From CBDDFS01 sp965227255 (GTDB lineage: Bacteria; Bacteroidota; Bacteroidia; Flavobacteriales_E; Vicingaceae), in NCBI GenBank assembly GCA_965227255.1, contig CBDDFS010000002.1:248001-312000 (forward strand): DNA of 64,000 bases, written 5' to 3'. Positions 42,461 through 51,890 of the stretch are shown here, one piece after another (position 1 is the first letter of the stretch; each line of letters begins with the position of its first letter). A model generated the notes under the pieces. It saw only the letters and a program-made list of their open reading frames with translations, had not been told where the DNA came from and made no database searches. A program made the position numbers and the translations under genes.

Positions 42461-45352
42461 ATGAAGAAAATCTTACTAACGCTGTTCGCGGCATCTTTTT
42501 TTACTCTGAGTTTTGGAACCGAAAGAATCCTAAGCGGAGAAGAAGCGCGCAAAGAAATTAAGGATGCAATAATCATCAGATATAAGAATGACATCTCTTT
42601 CCCTAATTACGTTGAATTCGCAGCTGGCAAGGGTCCGATGGTTGATGATTTTAATGCATGGCTTTCTGAAAATCTGCCTCTGGAAAATTCAAGCTCATTC
42701 GAAGTCCTTTGGACAACTCAAGACGAGTTGGGCTTTGAACACTTAGTTTTTGAGCAGTATATCTCTTCAAACAAAGTACAGTATTCAGATCTAAGACTTC
42801 ACGTCAAGGGTGGTCAGGTGGTTTCATTCTCGGCGACGCTTTCAAGCCAAAAACCAGAGAACACTCACAGTCTTACTGAAGATGCTGCCTTAAAAAATGC
42901 CCTGGATCATATTGGTGCATCTCTTTATTTCTGGGAAGATCAAGCAATGGAAGAATTGATTAAAGATATGAAAGGCGATACGCAGGCTACCTATTTTCCA
43001 GAAGGCGAGAAAGTTTTCATTCCTTCGGATCTTGATTTCGGAGGCTCTCTTATTCCGGCATGGAAGTTTAACATCTCAGCCCTAGAGCCAGCCTACGGTG
43101 CAGACGTTTATGTAAACGCAACTACTGGAGAAATCCTTTTGGAGGACCTTACCTTAAAGCATATTGACACAACCGGGACTGCAAAAACTCATTTCAGTGG
43201 TTTGAGAACCATGACAACGGATTACAGACAGGGTAAATTTTATACAGAAGAAAGTGGCCGCGGTGGTGGCATTGAAACTTACGACATGCTTAACGGCACG
43301 TCTTTTGCGGCAGCAGTGATTCTTTCTAACGATAGCAATTATTGGCATGATACGCTTCCATATAAGTATTCTACAGATGCACATTGGGGTGCGGAACAGG
43401 TTTATGATTACTACCTGAATATCCATGGAAGAAACAGTCTAGATGATAAGGGCTTCGTGCTTAGAAGCTACACCCATTATGGCGTGAATTATGCCAATGC
43501 TTTCTGGAATGGTCAGTTTATGGCTTACGGCGATGGTTCTTCTACTTCTGAAGCTTTTACAGCTCTCGACGTTTGTGGTCATGAGTTTACACATGGTGTG
43601 GATCAGTTCTCTTCTAATTTGGTGTATCAGGATGAGCCGGGTGCTCTTGATGAATCATTTGCAGACATTTTTGGAAATACCGTAGAGTTCCATGTTAAAC
43701 CTGATCCTGTTAAAAACTGGGAAGTGGGTGAAGACAGAGGTACTCCAATTCGAAGCATGAGCAATCCGAAAAGATTCAGGGATCCAGATACCTATGGTGG
43801 ACAATATTATTATACCGGGCCAAGTGACAATGGTGGCGTACATACAAATTCTGGAGTGCAGAATTTCTGGTTTTATTTGCTGAGTGTTGGTGGGAGTGGT
43901 ACCAACGATAATGGTGATGCGTATAATGTTACCGCAATTACAATCCAAAAAGCAGAAAAAATAGCCTACAGAAATAGGGCAAAATATCTTTCTTCGAATT
44001 CGGATCATGAAGATGCTAGATTTTATTCTTTGTTGTCTGCTCGTGATCTGTACGGAGGTTGTGGTCAAGAAGTCAGGTCAACAGCCGAAGCATGGTATGC
44101 TGTTGGTGTTGGTGGGCGGCACACCACGGTGGTGACTGCAGATTTTGATCTTGAGGGTCCGACATCATGTAAAGTGCCATTTGAAGTAACTTTTGAGAAC
44201 CTTTCAAATCATAATGCTAATACATACCTGTGGGAATTTGGTGATGGAAACACCTCTAATCAATTCGAACCAACTCATACTTATACCTCAGAAGGAACTT
44301 ACACTGTGAAGCTTACTGCTACCGGTGGATTTATATGTAGTTCAAATTCAGATACAGAGACAAAAGCATCTTTTATTCAGATCGACATTCCTGATGACGT
44401 TGATATTGATCCCTATACAATTTGTGAGGGTTATGCAGCAAGAATACGAGCGAGTACTCCTGACCAGGCTTTTTGGTTCATCGACTCTTCGGATGTGACA
44501 CCTGTATTTATTGGAAATCCATATGTGAGTCAGCCATTGACGCAAGACACGTTCTTTTATGTGGCAAATGGATGGGAATTCTCTACCGATAGTGTTGGAA
44601 TTCCTGACAACTCAGGTCTAGGTGGAAATCACACAACACCCGGATATGGACTTGAATTCGATGTGCTGGAAGGTCTCACATTAGAAAGCGTGACTGTATA
44701 TTCAGGAGCATCAGGGTATCGAGGAATTGATTTGATATATGACGATACTGTTAGACAAACAGAGTTAGTGAATCTTGGCGTAGGTGAGTTTGAGGTGGAT
44801 TTGAATTTTAAACTAGAGCCGAAAAATGGTTATGTATTGAGAATTTCAGATTGGGTTGCAAGCGTTGATTTGTATAGAAATAACTCAGGTGCGAACTATC
44901 CATACAAGTTGAATGGGCTTATCTCAATTGAAAGAGCGGTGAATCCTGATTATGAAACCGTTGAAAACTATTATTACTATTTCTACAACTGGAAAGTAAA
45001 GAGGGATGATTGCATTGGCACAAAATACAAGGCCCCTGTTACGATCGATTACGACCCGAACTGTATCCCTTATGTGGGAGTTGAAGAAAAAAATTCTCTA
45101 TCTCAGGTGAAGGTATATCCTAATCCTACAAGAGGGGCCTTCAGCATTGACTTTGAAATTGCCAACGATGAGGAGTTGATGATTCAGATGATTGATGCCA
45201 GAGGTGCGGTTGTCTTTGTTGAAAGAGATATTCTTTTCAATAAAGGAATGCATACATACAACATTGATGGAAATTCCCTTTCAAAAGGAATCTATATTGT
45301 TCAGATCATAGGACAGAGTATTAATCATACACAAAGATTGGTGGTAGAATAA
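42461..45352 (+). CDS. Thermolysin-like M4 metallopeptidase with PKD and T9SS sorting domains
   Basis: 963-residue secreted zinc protease. Order: signal peptide (MKKILLTLFAASFFTLSFG), FTP/PepSY propeptide (about 30-230), M4 catalytic domain (about 240-555), PKD domain (about 565-640, YLWEFGDGNTSNQFEPTHTY), a beta domain (about 650-860) and a type A T9SS tail (YPNPTRGAFSIDF, SKGIYIVQI, QRLVVE). Zinc ligands H374, H378 (HEFTH) and E398 (GALDESFADIFGN) are present; GGVHTNSGVQNFWFY carries the transition-state histidine. Likely degrades extracellular protein. Own promoter and strong terminator, so monocistronic. Confidence 0.95.
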   Translation: MKKILLTLFAASFFTLSFGTERILSGEEARKEIKDAIIIRYKNDISFPNYVEFAAGKGPMVDDFNAWLSENLPLENSSSFEVLWTTQDELGFEHLVFEQYISSNKVQYSDLRLHVKGGQVVSFSATLSSQKPENTHSLTEDAALKNALDHIGASLYFWEDQAMEELIKDMKGDTQATYFPEGEKVFIPSDLDFGGSLIPAWKFNISALEPAYGADVYVNATTGEILLEDLTLKHIDTTGTAKTHFSGLRTMTTDYRQGKFYTEESGRGGGIETYDMLNGTSFAAAVILSNDSNYWHDTLPYKYSTDAHWGAEQVYDYYLNIHGRNSLDDKGFVLRSYTHYGVNYANAFWNGQFMAYGDGSSTSEAFTALDVCGHEFTHGVDQFSSNLVYQDEPGALDESFADIFGNTVEFHVKPDPVKNWEVGEDRGTPIRSMSNPKRFRDPDTYGGQYYYTGPSDNGGVHTNSGVQNFWFYLLSVGGSGTNDNGDAYNVTAITIQKAEKIAYRNRAKYLSSNSDHEDARFYSLLSARDLYGGCGQEVRSTAEAWYAVGVGGRHTTVVTADFDLEGPTSCKVPFEVTFENLSNHNANTYLWEFGDGNTSNQFEPTHTYTSEGTYTVKLTATGGFICSSNSDTETKASFIQIDIPDDVDIDPYTICEGYAARIRASTPDQAFWFIDSSDVTPVFIGNPYVSQPLTQDTFFYVANGWEFSTDSVGIPDNSGLGGNHTTPGYGLEFDVLEGLTLESVTVYSGASGYRGIDLIYDDTVRQTELVNLGVGEFEVDLNFKLEPKNGYVLRISDWVASVDLYRNNSGANYPYKLNGLISIERAVNPDYETVENYYYYFYNWKVKRDDCIGTKYKAPVTIDYDPNCIPYVGVEEKNSLSQVKVYPNPTRGAFSIDFEIANDEELMIQMIDARGAVVFVERDILFNKGMHTYNIDGNSLSKGIYIVQIIGQSINHTQRLVVE

Positions 45353-45373
45353 ATCACTGAATCAAGAAAGCAT

Positions 45374-45406
45374 ATCCCGGTCATGGATTTGGCCGGGATT
45401 TTTTTT
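45374..45406 (+). terminator. Intrinsic terminator of the M4 peptidase gene
   Basis: Stem ATCCCGG (45374-45380) with CCGGGAT (45393-45399), 12-nt loop, followed by eight T (45399-45406). It starts 21 bp past the peptidase stop. Confidence 0.85.
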
Positions 45407-45430
45407 GCTAACTTTATAACGCTTCTGCCT

Positions 45431-46297
45431 ATGCCTTTACATAAGATCATATCGTTTCTCTTGGTCGCATCGTTGCTTTTGCTCATTTCATGCAGAAAGG
45501 ATGAAGACGGGAGTCCTAAGAAAAAAAATGAAGAAGAGATTGAATACTTTCAAGTGAAGACCTTTGAGAGGATTACAAAATATTATAACGCAACACCCGG
45601 TCTGTCTAAGACCGTAACGGAATACACATACTTTCATGATGAATTGGGCAGGGAGATTGAAATGAAAGGCTATATAGATGGGCAATGGCGCATATGGTAC
45701 AGACATTATCAACATGATGTAAAAGGTCGTGTAGTATATAAGGAGATTTGGAAAGCTGCAGACAATGTAAAAGAAGGTTTGCTCAAATACGAATATGACC
45801 AATTCGGCAATCTGATCTCAGATTTATATGCGAATGCCGACGAAACTCCTAGCAGAGAACAAAGACAGGAATACGATGGTCAAAATCGTCTTATTCATAT
45901 TGGCCTCTACATAAAAGACACTCTGGTTAATGAAGCAAAAGAATTTACTCACAACTCTAAAGGAAAGGAGACAAGCTTCAAGCGCTACTATCCAATTGGA
46001 ACACATCATTCTACAACAGAGCTAAGTTATCTTCATGACACTTTATTAATCCGATCTGCCACTCAGGAACATGATAATTCACCCGACCACATAGAACAGC
46101 TTTGGGAATATGACAGTCTGGGGCGCGAAATTGGATACACTTTCAAGCCCAACTATTCTATATACGAGGAAAAACGTGATTACAACTACGATGAAAATGA
46201 CAACCTGTTGGAATATGTTGTAGTATCTTCAAATGGAGACCTTAAAGAAAAAGTTGAATATCATTATAAGTCGTTCGAAAAAAATTCAGACAATTGA
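45431..46297 (+). CDS. Lipoprotein with YD/RHS-like repeats
   Basis: 288-residue lipoprotein. ATG at 45431 is preferred because it immediately precedes the signal MPLHKIISFLLVASLLLLISC (lipobox LISC, cysteine about 21); an upstream ATG lies in the terminator. The mature part shows degenerate YD-type repeats (YTYFHDELGREIEM, YQHDVKGRVVYKE, YEYDQFGNLISDLY, QEYDGQNRLIHIG, WEYDSLGREIGYT, YNYDENDNLLEYV), as in RHS-like shells but too short for a toxin cage. Surface role unknown. Confidence 0.75.
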   Translation: MPLHKIISFLLVASLLLLISCRKDEDGSPKKKNEEEIEYFQVKTFERITKYYNATPGLSKTVTEYTYFHDELGREIEMKGYIDGQWRIWYRHYQHDVKGRVVYKEIWKAADNVKEGLLKYEYDQFGNLISDLYANADETPSREQRQEYDGQNRLIHIGLYIKDTLVNEAKEFTHNSKGKETSFKRYYPIGTHHSTTELSYLHDTLLIRSATQEHDNSPDHIEQLWEYDSLGREIGYTFKPNYSIYEEKRDYNYDENDNLLEYVVVSSNGDLKEKVEYHYKSFEKNSDN

Positions 46298-46302
46298 TCT
46301 GA

Positions 46303-48024
46303 ATGAATAAAAGCAGACTTTCTTTATACTCCATATTTCTTTCCATCATCATTCTCACTTTTTTGAGGTTTGAGGGCTTTCAAAATAAATCCATTGAATC
46401 TCTGAAGCTCACAACATGGGATGCCCTTGGTTATTATCTATATCTGCCTTCTTTATTTATTTATGACGACGCAACTGAGCTTGATTGGCTGATTGAAAAA
46501 GACAAGGAATATGATCTCATCGGCGGAAGTGTTTACCAGGCTGAGAGAGTCGAAAATGGGAATTACGTCTTCCGATATTTTTATGGTACTTCTCTTTTGC
46601 AAAGTCCCTTTTTCACGGCTGCGCATTTGTATGCCTTGAATTCAGACTTCAAAGCAGATGGCTTCTCATTACCATATCAGCTGGCTATTTCCGTTTCCGC
46701 ATTGTTCTATTTAATTATTGGCCTGTTTCTAATTCGGGCCGTTTTACTTCAGTATTATTCCGACAGCTCTGTGGCCCTTGGCATATTGCTGCTTGTGATC
46801 TGTACAAATCTTCCTCAATACGTCTCTTTCGACAGTGGCATGAGCCATGTTTATATTTTTCCACTATTCGCCATGGTACTATTCTTTACCATGAAGTGGC
46901 ACGAAAGACCCTCATTGAAATGGGCAATAGGTTTGGGATTTGCTATGGGTCTGATCGCTATCTCCAGACCAACGGACGGAATTGTCTTTCTGATTCCACT
47001 ATTGTGGAAGACAAATGCCAAAGAAGATCGAAAAGAAAAGATCACAATGATCAAAGAAAACAAAGCACATCTTTTTGCCCTGGTCTTGGCTTCATTCATT
47101 GTGGTAATTCCTCAACTTATTTATTGGAAATATGCCAGCGACTTCTGGTTGTATAATGTGGGAAGCCGATGGGTCTTTTTTAATCCGTGGTGGAGGGTCT
47201 TATTTGGCTTCACCAATGGATGGTTCATCTATACACCAATTACCATTTTCTTCATCGCCGGATTGTTCTTCATCCGAAGGCAAGTATTCAAAAACTCCAT
47301 CATTTATTTCTGCCTGATAAATATCTGGATCATCATTTCGTGGATCGACTGGCGTTATGGAGCGACATATTCGACCCGTGCTCTTGTTCAAAGCTACCCG
47401 GTATTTATGCTGCCCTTTGTGGCTTTCATTGATCGAATCATTAAAACGAAATGGATCCTTCCATTTCTAATTCTTTCTTCATATCTGGCATTTGTTAATT
47501 TATTTCAGCTCGACCAATACAACAGAAATATTCTTCATTTCCGAGATATGAATTACGATTTCTATAAAAGAATTTATCTGAACAATGAGCTCTCTCCGGC
47601 CGATATGAGTTTGCTAGACACCAACGATATAATGCCAAATTCAAAGATGATCGACGGATTGGTCCTGTTCCAAAAAAAAGCAATTGAGAAATATTGCCTC
47701 CCAGCTAATTCAAGTTTTGTCATTGGAAAAATTGAAATGAGCACATCCTCAAAACAGGAGAGGTGGCTTCAAATCAAAACGAAGATCAAATCAAATGACC
47801 TTTCCCCTAAAGCCTACCTTGGTCTGGCATGGGATGGTGGCCGAAGAAGAGTCCGCTTACAACGACATATGGCCGTGCCTGGCGAATTCAATGAATACGA
47901 ATTCCACATCCGTATTCCCGAAAGTCTCAGCTTCAAGAATGCAGCACTCTATTTAGAATCAAGCGCTGATATGAGTGTCGAAATGAAAGACTTGGTTGTC
48001 GTGGAGTATTCAGCCCAGCTTTAA
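46303..48024 (+). CDS. Polytopic membrane protein, GT-C glycosyltransferase-like
   Basis: 573-residue integral membrane protein with about eleven spans (residues about 7-460) and a soluble C-terminal domain. The first extracytoplasmic loop has aromatic and acidic residues (TTWDALGYYLYLPSLFIYDDATELDW), as in the GT-C/ArnT or PMT superfamily where an acidic pair in loop 1 is catalytic. FSPGMSHV-like (FDSGMSHVYIFPLF) and PTDGIVFLIPLLW segments also fit that group. Donor and acceptor unknown. Convergent with paaZ, sharing the TTAA of both stop codons. Confidence 0.65.
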   Translation: MNKSRLSLYSIFLSIIILTFLRFEGFQNKSIESLKLTTWDALGYYLYLPSLFIYDDATELDWLIEKDKEYDLIGGSVYQAERVENGNYVFRYFYGTSLLQSPFFTAAHLYALNSDFKADGFSLPYQLAISVSALFYLIIGLFLIRAVLLQYYSDSSVALGILLLVICTNLPQYVSFDSGMSHVYIFPLFAMVLFFTMKWHERPSLKWAIGLGFAMGLIAISRPTDGIVFLIPLLWKTNAKEDRKEKITMIKENKAHLFALVLASFIVVIPQLIYWKYASDFWLYNVGSRWVFFNPWWRVLFGFTNGWFIYTPITIFFIAGLFFIRRQVFKNSIIYFCLINIWIIISWIDWRYGATYSTRALVQSYPVFMLPFVAFIDRIIKTKWILPFLILSSYLAFVNLFQLDQYNRNILHFRDMNYDFYKRIYLNNELSPADMSLLDTNDIMPNSKMIDGLVLFQKKAIEKYCLPANSSFVIGKIEMSTSSKQERWLQIKTKIKSNDLSPKAYLGLAWDGGRRRVRLQRHMAVPGEFNEYEFHIRIPESLSFKNAALYLESSADMSVEMKDLVVVEYSAQL

Positions 48025-50066
48025 GACTGGTCTAGTTTTTTAACCATCGTTAAAATAGTGGCTATTCCAACCGTCTCATCTGTTTCATCGTAGATCTCAA
48101 CAAGAAATTTTACAATTCCCTTGGCAATATCTTCTTCTGATCTTTTCTCCTGGTCTATCTTTTCTTTCACCGTTAGCTTAACTCCAATTGTCGCACCGGG
48201 ATAAACAGGCTTTGTAAATCGGCACTCTTCGATTCCGTAGTTCAACAAAACAGGTCCTTTCTTCGGATCAACAAACAATCCGGCAGCTTTCGACAACAGA
48301 AAATAACCGTGAGCCACACGTTGTTCGAAAATGGTTCCATCAAGTGAAGTAACATCCATATGAGCGTAGAAATTATCCCCACTCACGTTGGCAAAATTGA
48401 CAATATCGGCTTCCGTCACGGTGTGCTTGTGCGTGATGACGGTCTCACCGATTTCCAATTCTTCAAAGTGTTTTCTGAAGACGTGTACGTCCTTTTCTGT
48501 CTGTTTGCCGCCAACCTGATATACATTGGTAACGGCGGTCAATGTTGTCGGACTTCCCTGAATAGCTGTTCTTTGCATATAGTGATTTACACCTCGTTTT
48601 CCGCCCATTTCTTCACCTCCTCCGGCTCTTCCCGGACCTCCGTGAACCAGCAGAGGCATTGGTGATCCATGACCTGTGCTGGCTTTTGAAGCTTCTTCAT
48701 TCAGGATCAATATCCTACCATGGTGGGGGCCTGCGCCAAGGACAAATTCTCTGGCCGCTTTGTCATCTCCTGTTACCATGGAGCAAACCAGCGAGCCCTT
48801 GCCCATGTTGGCCAGATCAATGGCCTCATCCATGTCTTTGTAAGGAATGAGTGTGCTCACCGGTCCAAAGGCTTCAATATCGTGAGTCCCTTTATTCTTG
48901 TGTGGGTCTTTATTCAACAAAAGTATTGGAGACATAAAGGCGCCTTTTTCCGAATCACCTCCTTCCACTTCAACCTTATTTGGATCCCCATAAACGATTT
49001 CTGAAAATGCAGAAAGTTCCTTTACTTTTTCGCGCACTTCTTCCAGCTGCGTTTTACCCGCCAGAGCTCCCATTCTTACGCCTTCAATTTGTGGATCTCC
49101 AATAACTGTTTTGCTCAGCCTTTTTCCTAGTGCAATCTGAACATCGTCCACCAGCTTTTCAGGAACGATGGCACGACGAATGGCCGTACATTTCTGACCT
49201 GCCTTCACAGTCATTTCGCGATGTACCTCTTTAACGAATAAATCAAATTCCGGAGTTCCGGGCACGGCATCTTCACCCAGAACGGAACAGTTTAAAGAGT
49301 CGGCCTCCATGTTAAACGGAACGGCTTCATCAAGAATTCGCGGATGAGATTTTAACATTTTTCCTGTGCTTGCTGACCCCGTGAATGTCACCACATCCTG
49401 CGACTCAACACTGTCTAACAAGCCCTTCCCGGAACCGCAGATCAATTGAAGTGCTCCTTCCGGTAGGATTTTAGTATCGATGATTTCTTTAACCACCGCT
49501 TCAGTAAGAAAAGAAGTAACCGTCGCCGGTTTAACTACGGCAGGAACACCGGCTAATAAATTGACTGCAATTTTTTCAAGCATTCCCCAAACCGGGAAAT
49601 TAAAGGCGTTGATGTGCACTGCTACCCCTCTTTTAGGAGTCAGAATATGATGTCCGATAAATGAGCCGTCCTTTGAAAGCATGGCCGCATTTCCATCAAC
49701 AAAGTACGTTTCATCAGGAAATTCCCTTCTCAAACTTGAATAGGCAAAAAGGTTACCAATACCTCCTTCAATGTCGATCCAGGCATCCAATCTTGTAGCA
49801 CCGGTAGCCCAACTGACTTTATAAAAGTCTTCCTTCTTCGACATCAAATGAAGAGCCAGGGCCTTAAGCATTCGTCCTCGCTCATGGAAGGTCATTTTTC
49901 GAAGTGCCGGATTTCCTGTACTTCGGCCATACTCAAGTATCTCAGAGAAATCCAATCCATCGGCGCTTGCAACGCCAATTTCTTCTCCATTGATTGCGCT
50001 GTATAATGTCTGGCCCTTTCCGGAACCCTCTACCCATTGTCCCTTTACGTAATTCTTAAGCTTCAT
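48021..50066 (-). CDS. paaZ: Bifunctional PaaZ: aldehyde dehydrogenase plus MaoC-type hydratase
   Basis: 681-residue fusion. Residues 1-520 are an aldehyde dehydrogenase with catalytic cysteine in VKAGQKCTAIRR and base glutamate in FNMEADSLNC; residues about 535-681 are a MaoC-like hydratase with the active-site D-x4-H in SGDNFYAHMD and the FEQRVAHGYFLLSKAAGLF block. In phenylacetate breakdown PaaZ opens the oxepin-CoA ring and oxidises the semialdehyde. No other paa gene is adjacent, so it may also serve other CoA aldehydes. Divergent from the small-peptide/ALDH7 unit. Confidence 0.93.
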   Translation of the reverse strand: MKLKNYVKGQWVEGSGKGQTLYSAINGEEIGVASADGLDFSEILEYGRSTGNPALRKMTFHERGRMLKALALHLMSKKEDFYKVSWATGATRLDAWIDIEGGIGNLFAYSSLRREFPDETYFVDGNAAMLSKDGSFIGHHILTPKRGVAVHINAFNFPVWGMLEKIAVNLLAGVPAVVKPATVTSFLTEAVVKEIIDTKILPEGALQLICGSGKGLLDSVESQDVVTFTGSASTGKMLKSHPRILDEAVPFNMEADSLNCSVLGEDAVPGTPEFDLFVKEVHREMTVKAGQKCTAIRRAIVPEKLVDDVQIALGKRLSKTVIGDPQIEGVRMGALAGKTQLEEVREKVKELSAFSEIVYGDPNKVEVEGGDSEKGAFMSPILLLNKDPHKNKGTHDIEAFGPVSTLIPYKDMDEAIDLANMGKGSLVCSMVTGDDKAAREFVLGAGPHHGRILILNEEASKASTGHGSPMPLLVHGGPGRAGGGEEMGGKRGVNHYMQRTAIQGSPTTLTAVTNVYQVGGKQTEKDVHVFRKHFEELEIGETVITHKHTVTEADIVNFANVSGDNFYAHMDVTSLDGTIFEQRVAHGYFLLSKAAGLFVDPKKGPVLLNYGIEECRFTKPVYPGATIGVKLTVKEKIDQEKRSEEDIAKGIVKFLVEIYDETDETVGIATILTMVKKLDQS

Positions 50067-50192
50067 GATTTTGTGTTTGTCGAAAAGTCAAAGTTAATCC
50101 AATTATAAGAACGAATTTGGCTAATTTCATGACCCGAAATCGCGATGAAATCATTCCTGTTAAAAATTCTTTCTTACCTCGATTTTAGAACC

Positions 50193-50315
50193 ATGTTCTC
50201 GAATGAACATAAGCGGAATTTTAATCTCAGGATGATGCACGGAATGAATAGAATATCCATACTTATGTTCCTTATCTGCATCGCATTGCTACTTGTTCGT
50301 TATGTCTTCAATTAA
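50193..50315 (+). CDS. 40-residue membrane peptide upstream of ALDH7
   Basis: 40-codon reading frame ending 5 bp before the ALDH7 ATG. The first half is basic and polar (NEHKRNFNLR, HGMNR), the second half a single hydrophobic helix (ISILMFLICIALLLVRYVF). A later ATG (M14, M15 or M18) could be the real start. The close, co-directional position suggests a co-transcribed gene; without conservation data it could also be a leader peptide or chance. Confidence 0.45.
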   Translation: MFSNEHKRNFNLRMMHGMNRISILMFLICIALLLVRYVFN

Positions 50316-50320
50316 TAAAA

Positions 50321-51856
50321 ATGCAGGAAGAATTAAAAGAAATCTTTGAAAGCTTAAAGCTGAAAAATGTGAATCCGGGCGCCACATCCGGCAACGACAG
50401 ATATGAAAGTGGAAAATATATAATCTCCCGCTCACCTGTAGATGGAAAGATTCTTGGTAAAGTCTCAGAAACTACACGTGAAGAATATGATCGGATCATC
50501 GATTCAGCCCAAAAGGCTTTCGAAGTGTGGAGAAATATGCCCGCCCCAAAAAGAGGTGAAATTGTTCGACAATTCGGGGAGACGCTCAGGGAGGTGAAAG
50601 AACCCCTTGGCAAATTGGTCTCTTATGAAATGGGTAAATCCTTACAGGAAGGATTGGGAGAAGTACAGGAAATGATTGATATTTGCGATTTCGCTGTGGG
50701 CTTATCCCGTCAGTTGCACGGACTAACCATGCATTCAGAACGCCCTGGTCACAGAATGTATGAGCAATACCATCCACTTGGAATTGTAGGTGTTATTTCT
50801 GCTTTTAATTTTCCGGTTGCTGTCTGGTCGTGGAATGCTGCTCTTGCGTGGGTTTGTGGCGATGTCGTAGTGTGGAAACCTTCTGAAAAAGTTCCTCTTT
50901 GTTCCGTGGCCTGCCAAAATATTATCAGTAAGGTCTTGATTGAAAATGACCTCCCCGATGGAATTTCAAGCATAATTAACGGGGATCTTAAAGTTGGAAA
51001 ATGGCTCACTGAAGATCCTCGCATTCCTCTGATTTCTGCTACAGGATCTACCCGAATGGGTAAAGCTGTTGGCGCTACCGTTGCAGGAAGGTTGGGCAGG
51101 TCCTTGTTAGAGCTCGGCGGAAACAATGCCATTATCATCAGTAAGGAATCAAATCTGGATCTTGCATTGAACGGTGCACTCTTCGGCGCCGTGGGAACAG
51201 CCGGACAAAGGTGTACAACAACCAGAAGACTTATCATTCACGAATCTGTTTATTCCGATTTCAAGAAACGAATTGCCAAAGCTTATAAGCAGGTAAAAAT
51301 TGGGAGTCCGCTCGACGCAAATAACCACATGGGGCCATTGATTGATAAACAGGCCGTTAAGCAATATCAGAATGCTTTGAAATCCGTGATAAGTCAAGGA
51401 GGCAAAGCCATTGTTGAAGGCGGTATTCTGGAAGGGGAAGGATATGAAAGTGGGTGTTATGTTAAGCCTGCCATTTACGAAGTAAGCAATGACATGGAAA
51501 TCGTTCAGGAAGAAACCTTTGCTCCAATTCTCTATCTCATGAAGTATAAAAATGTTGAGGAGGCCATTGCTTTGCAGAACGGGGTAAAACAAGGTCTTTC
51601 TTCTGCCATCATGACAAGCAATTTACAGGAAGCAGAACAATTTTTATCCGCTTCGGGATCTGATTGCGGAATTGCAAACGTAAATATTGGCACTTCAGGG
51701 GCCGAGATCGGAGGGGCATTCGGAGGTGAAAAAGAAACCGGAGGAGGAAGAGAATCTGGTTCCGATGCCTGGAAAGTTTACATGCGCCGGCAAACGAATA
51801 CGATCAATTATTCATCTGAAATTCCTCTCGCTCAGGGAATCAAATTTGAGCTTTAA
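50321..51856 (+). CDS. Aldehyde dehydrogenase, ALDH7/antiquitin group (L-aminoadipate-semialdehyde dehydrogenase-like)
   Basis: 511-residue NAD-dependent aldehyde dehydrogenase of the ALDH7 group, which oxidises alpha-aminoadipic semialdehyde in lysine catabolism. Catalytic cysteine about C298 in GQRCTTTRRL, glutamate in LLELGGNNAIII, co-factor block ISAFNFPVAVWSWNAALA, and the closing GGEKETGGGRESGSDAWKVYMRR with the ALDH7-type QTNTINYS. A lysine pathway (kat/lat genes) is not in the window. A small membrane peptide precedes and a MarR gene follows. Confidence 0.93.
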   Translation: MQEELKEIFESLKLKNVNPGATSGNDRYESGKYIISRSPVDGKILGKVSETTREEYDRIIDSAQKAFEVWRNMPAPKRGEIVRQFGETLREVKEPLGKLVSYEMGKSLQEGLGEVQEMIDICDFAVGLSRQLHGLTMHSERPGHRMYEQYHPLGIVGVISAFNFPVAVWSWNAALAWVCGDVVVWKPSEKVPLCSVACQNIISKVLIENDLPDGISSIINGDLKVGKWLTEDPRIPLISATGSTRMGKAVGATVAGRLGRSLLELGGNNAIIISKESNLDLALNGALFGAVGTAGQRCTTTRRLIIHESVYSDFKKRIAKAYKQVKIGSPLDANNHMGPLIDKQAVKQYQNALKSVISQGGKAIVEGGILEGEGYESGCYVKPAIYEVSNDMEIVQEETFAPILYLMKYKNVEEAIALQNGVKQGLSSAIMTSNLQEAEQFLSASGSDCGIANVNIGTSGAEIGGAFGGEKETGGGRESGSDAWKVYMRRQTNTINYSSEIPLAQGIKFEL

Positions 51857-51890
51857 TCGATTGTCTCTTTGAATTTTTTTAGCTTTAGGC

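Noticed and set aside
36800..44330. Nearly identical PKD motif FGDGNTSNQF in the giant surface protein and the M4 peptidase, suggesting recent domain exchange.
   Set aside because: Codons differ at many positions and the motif is the normal PKD consensus, so recent conversion is not supported.
45431..46297. YD-like repeats as part of an RHS toxin.
   Set aside because: The protein is a 288-residue lipoprotein without the RHS core or a toxin domain, and no immunity gene follows.
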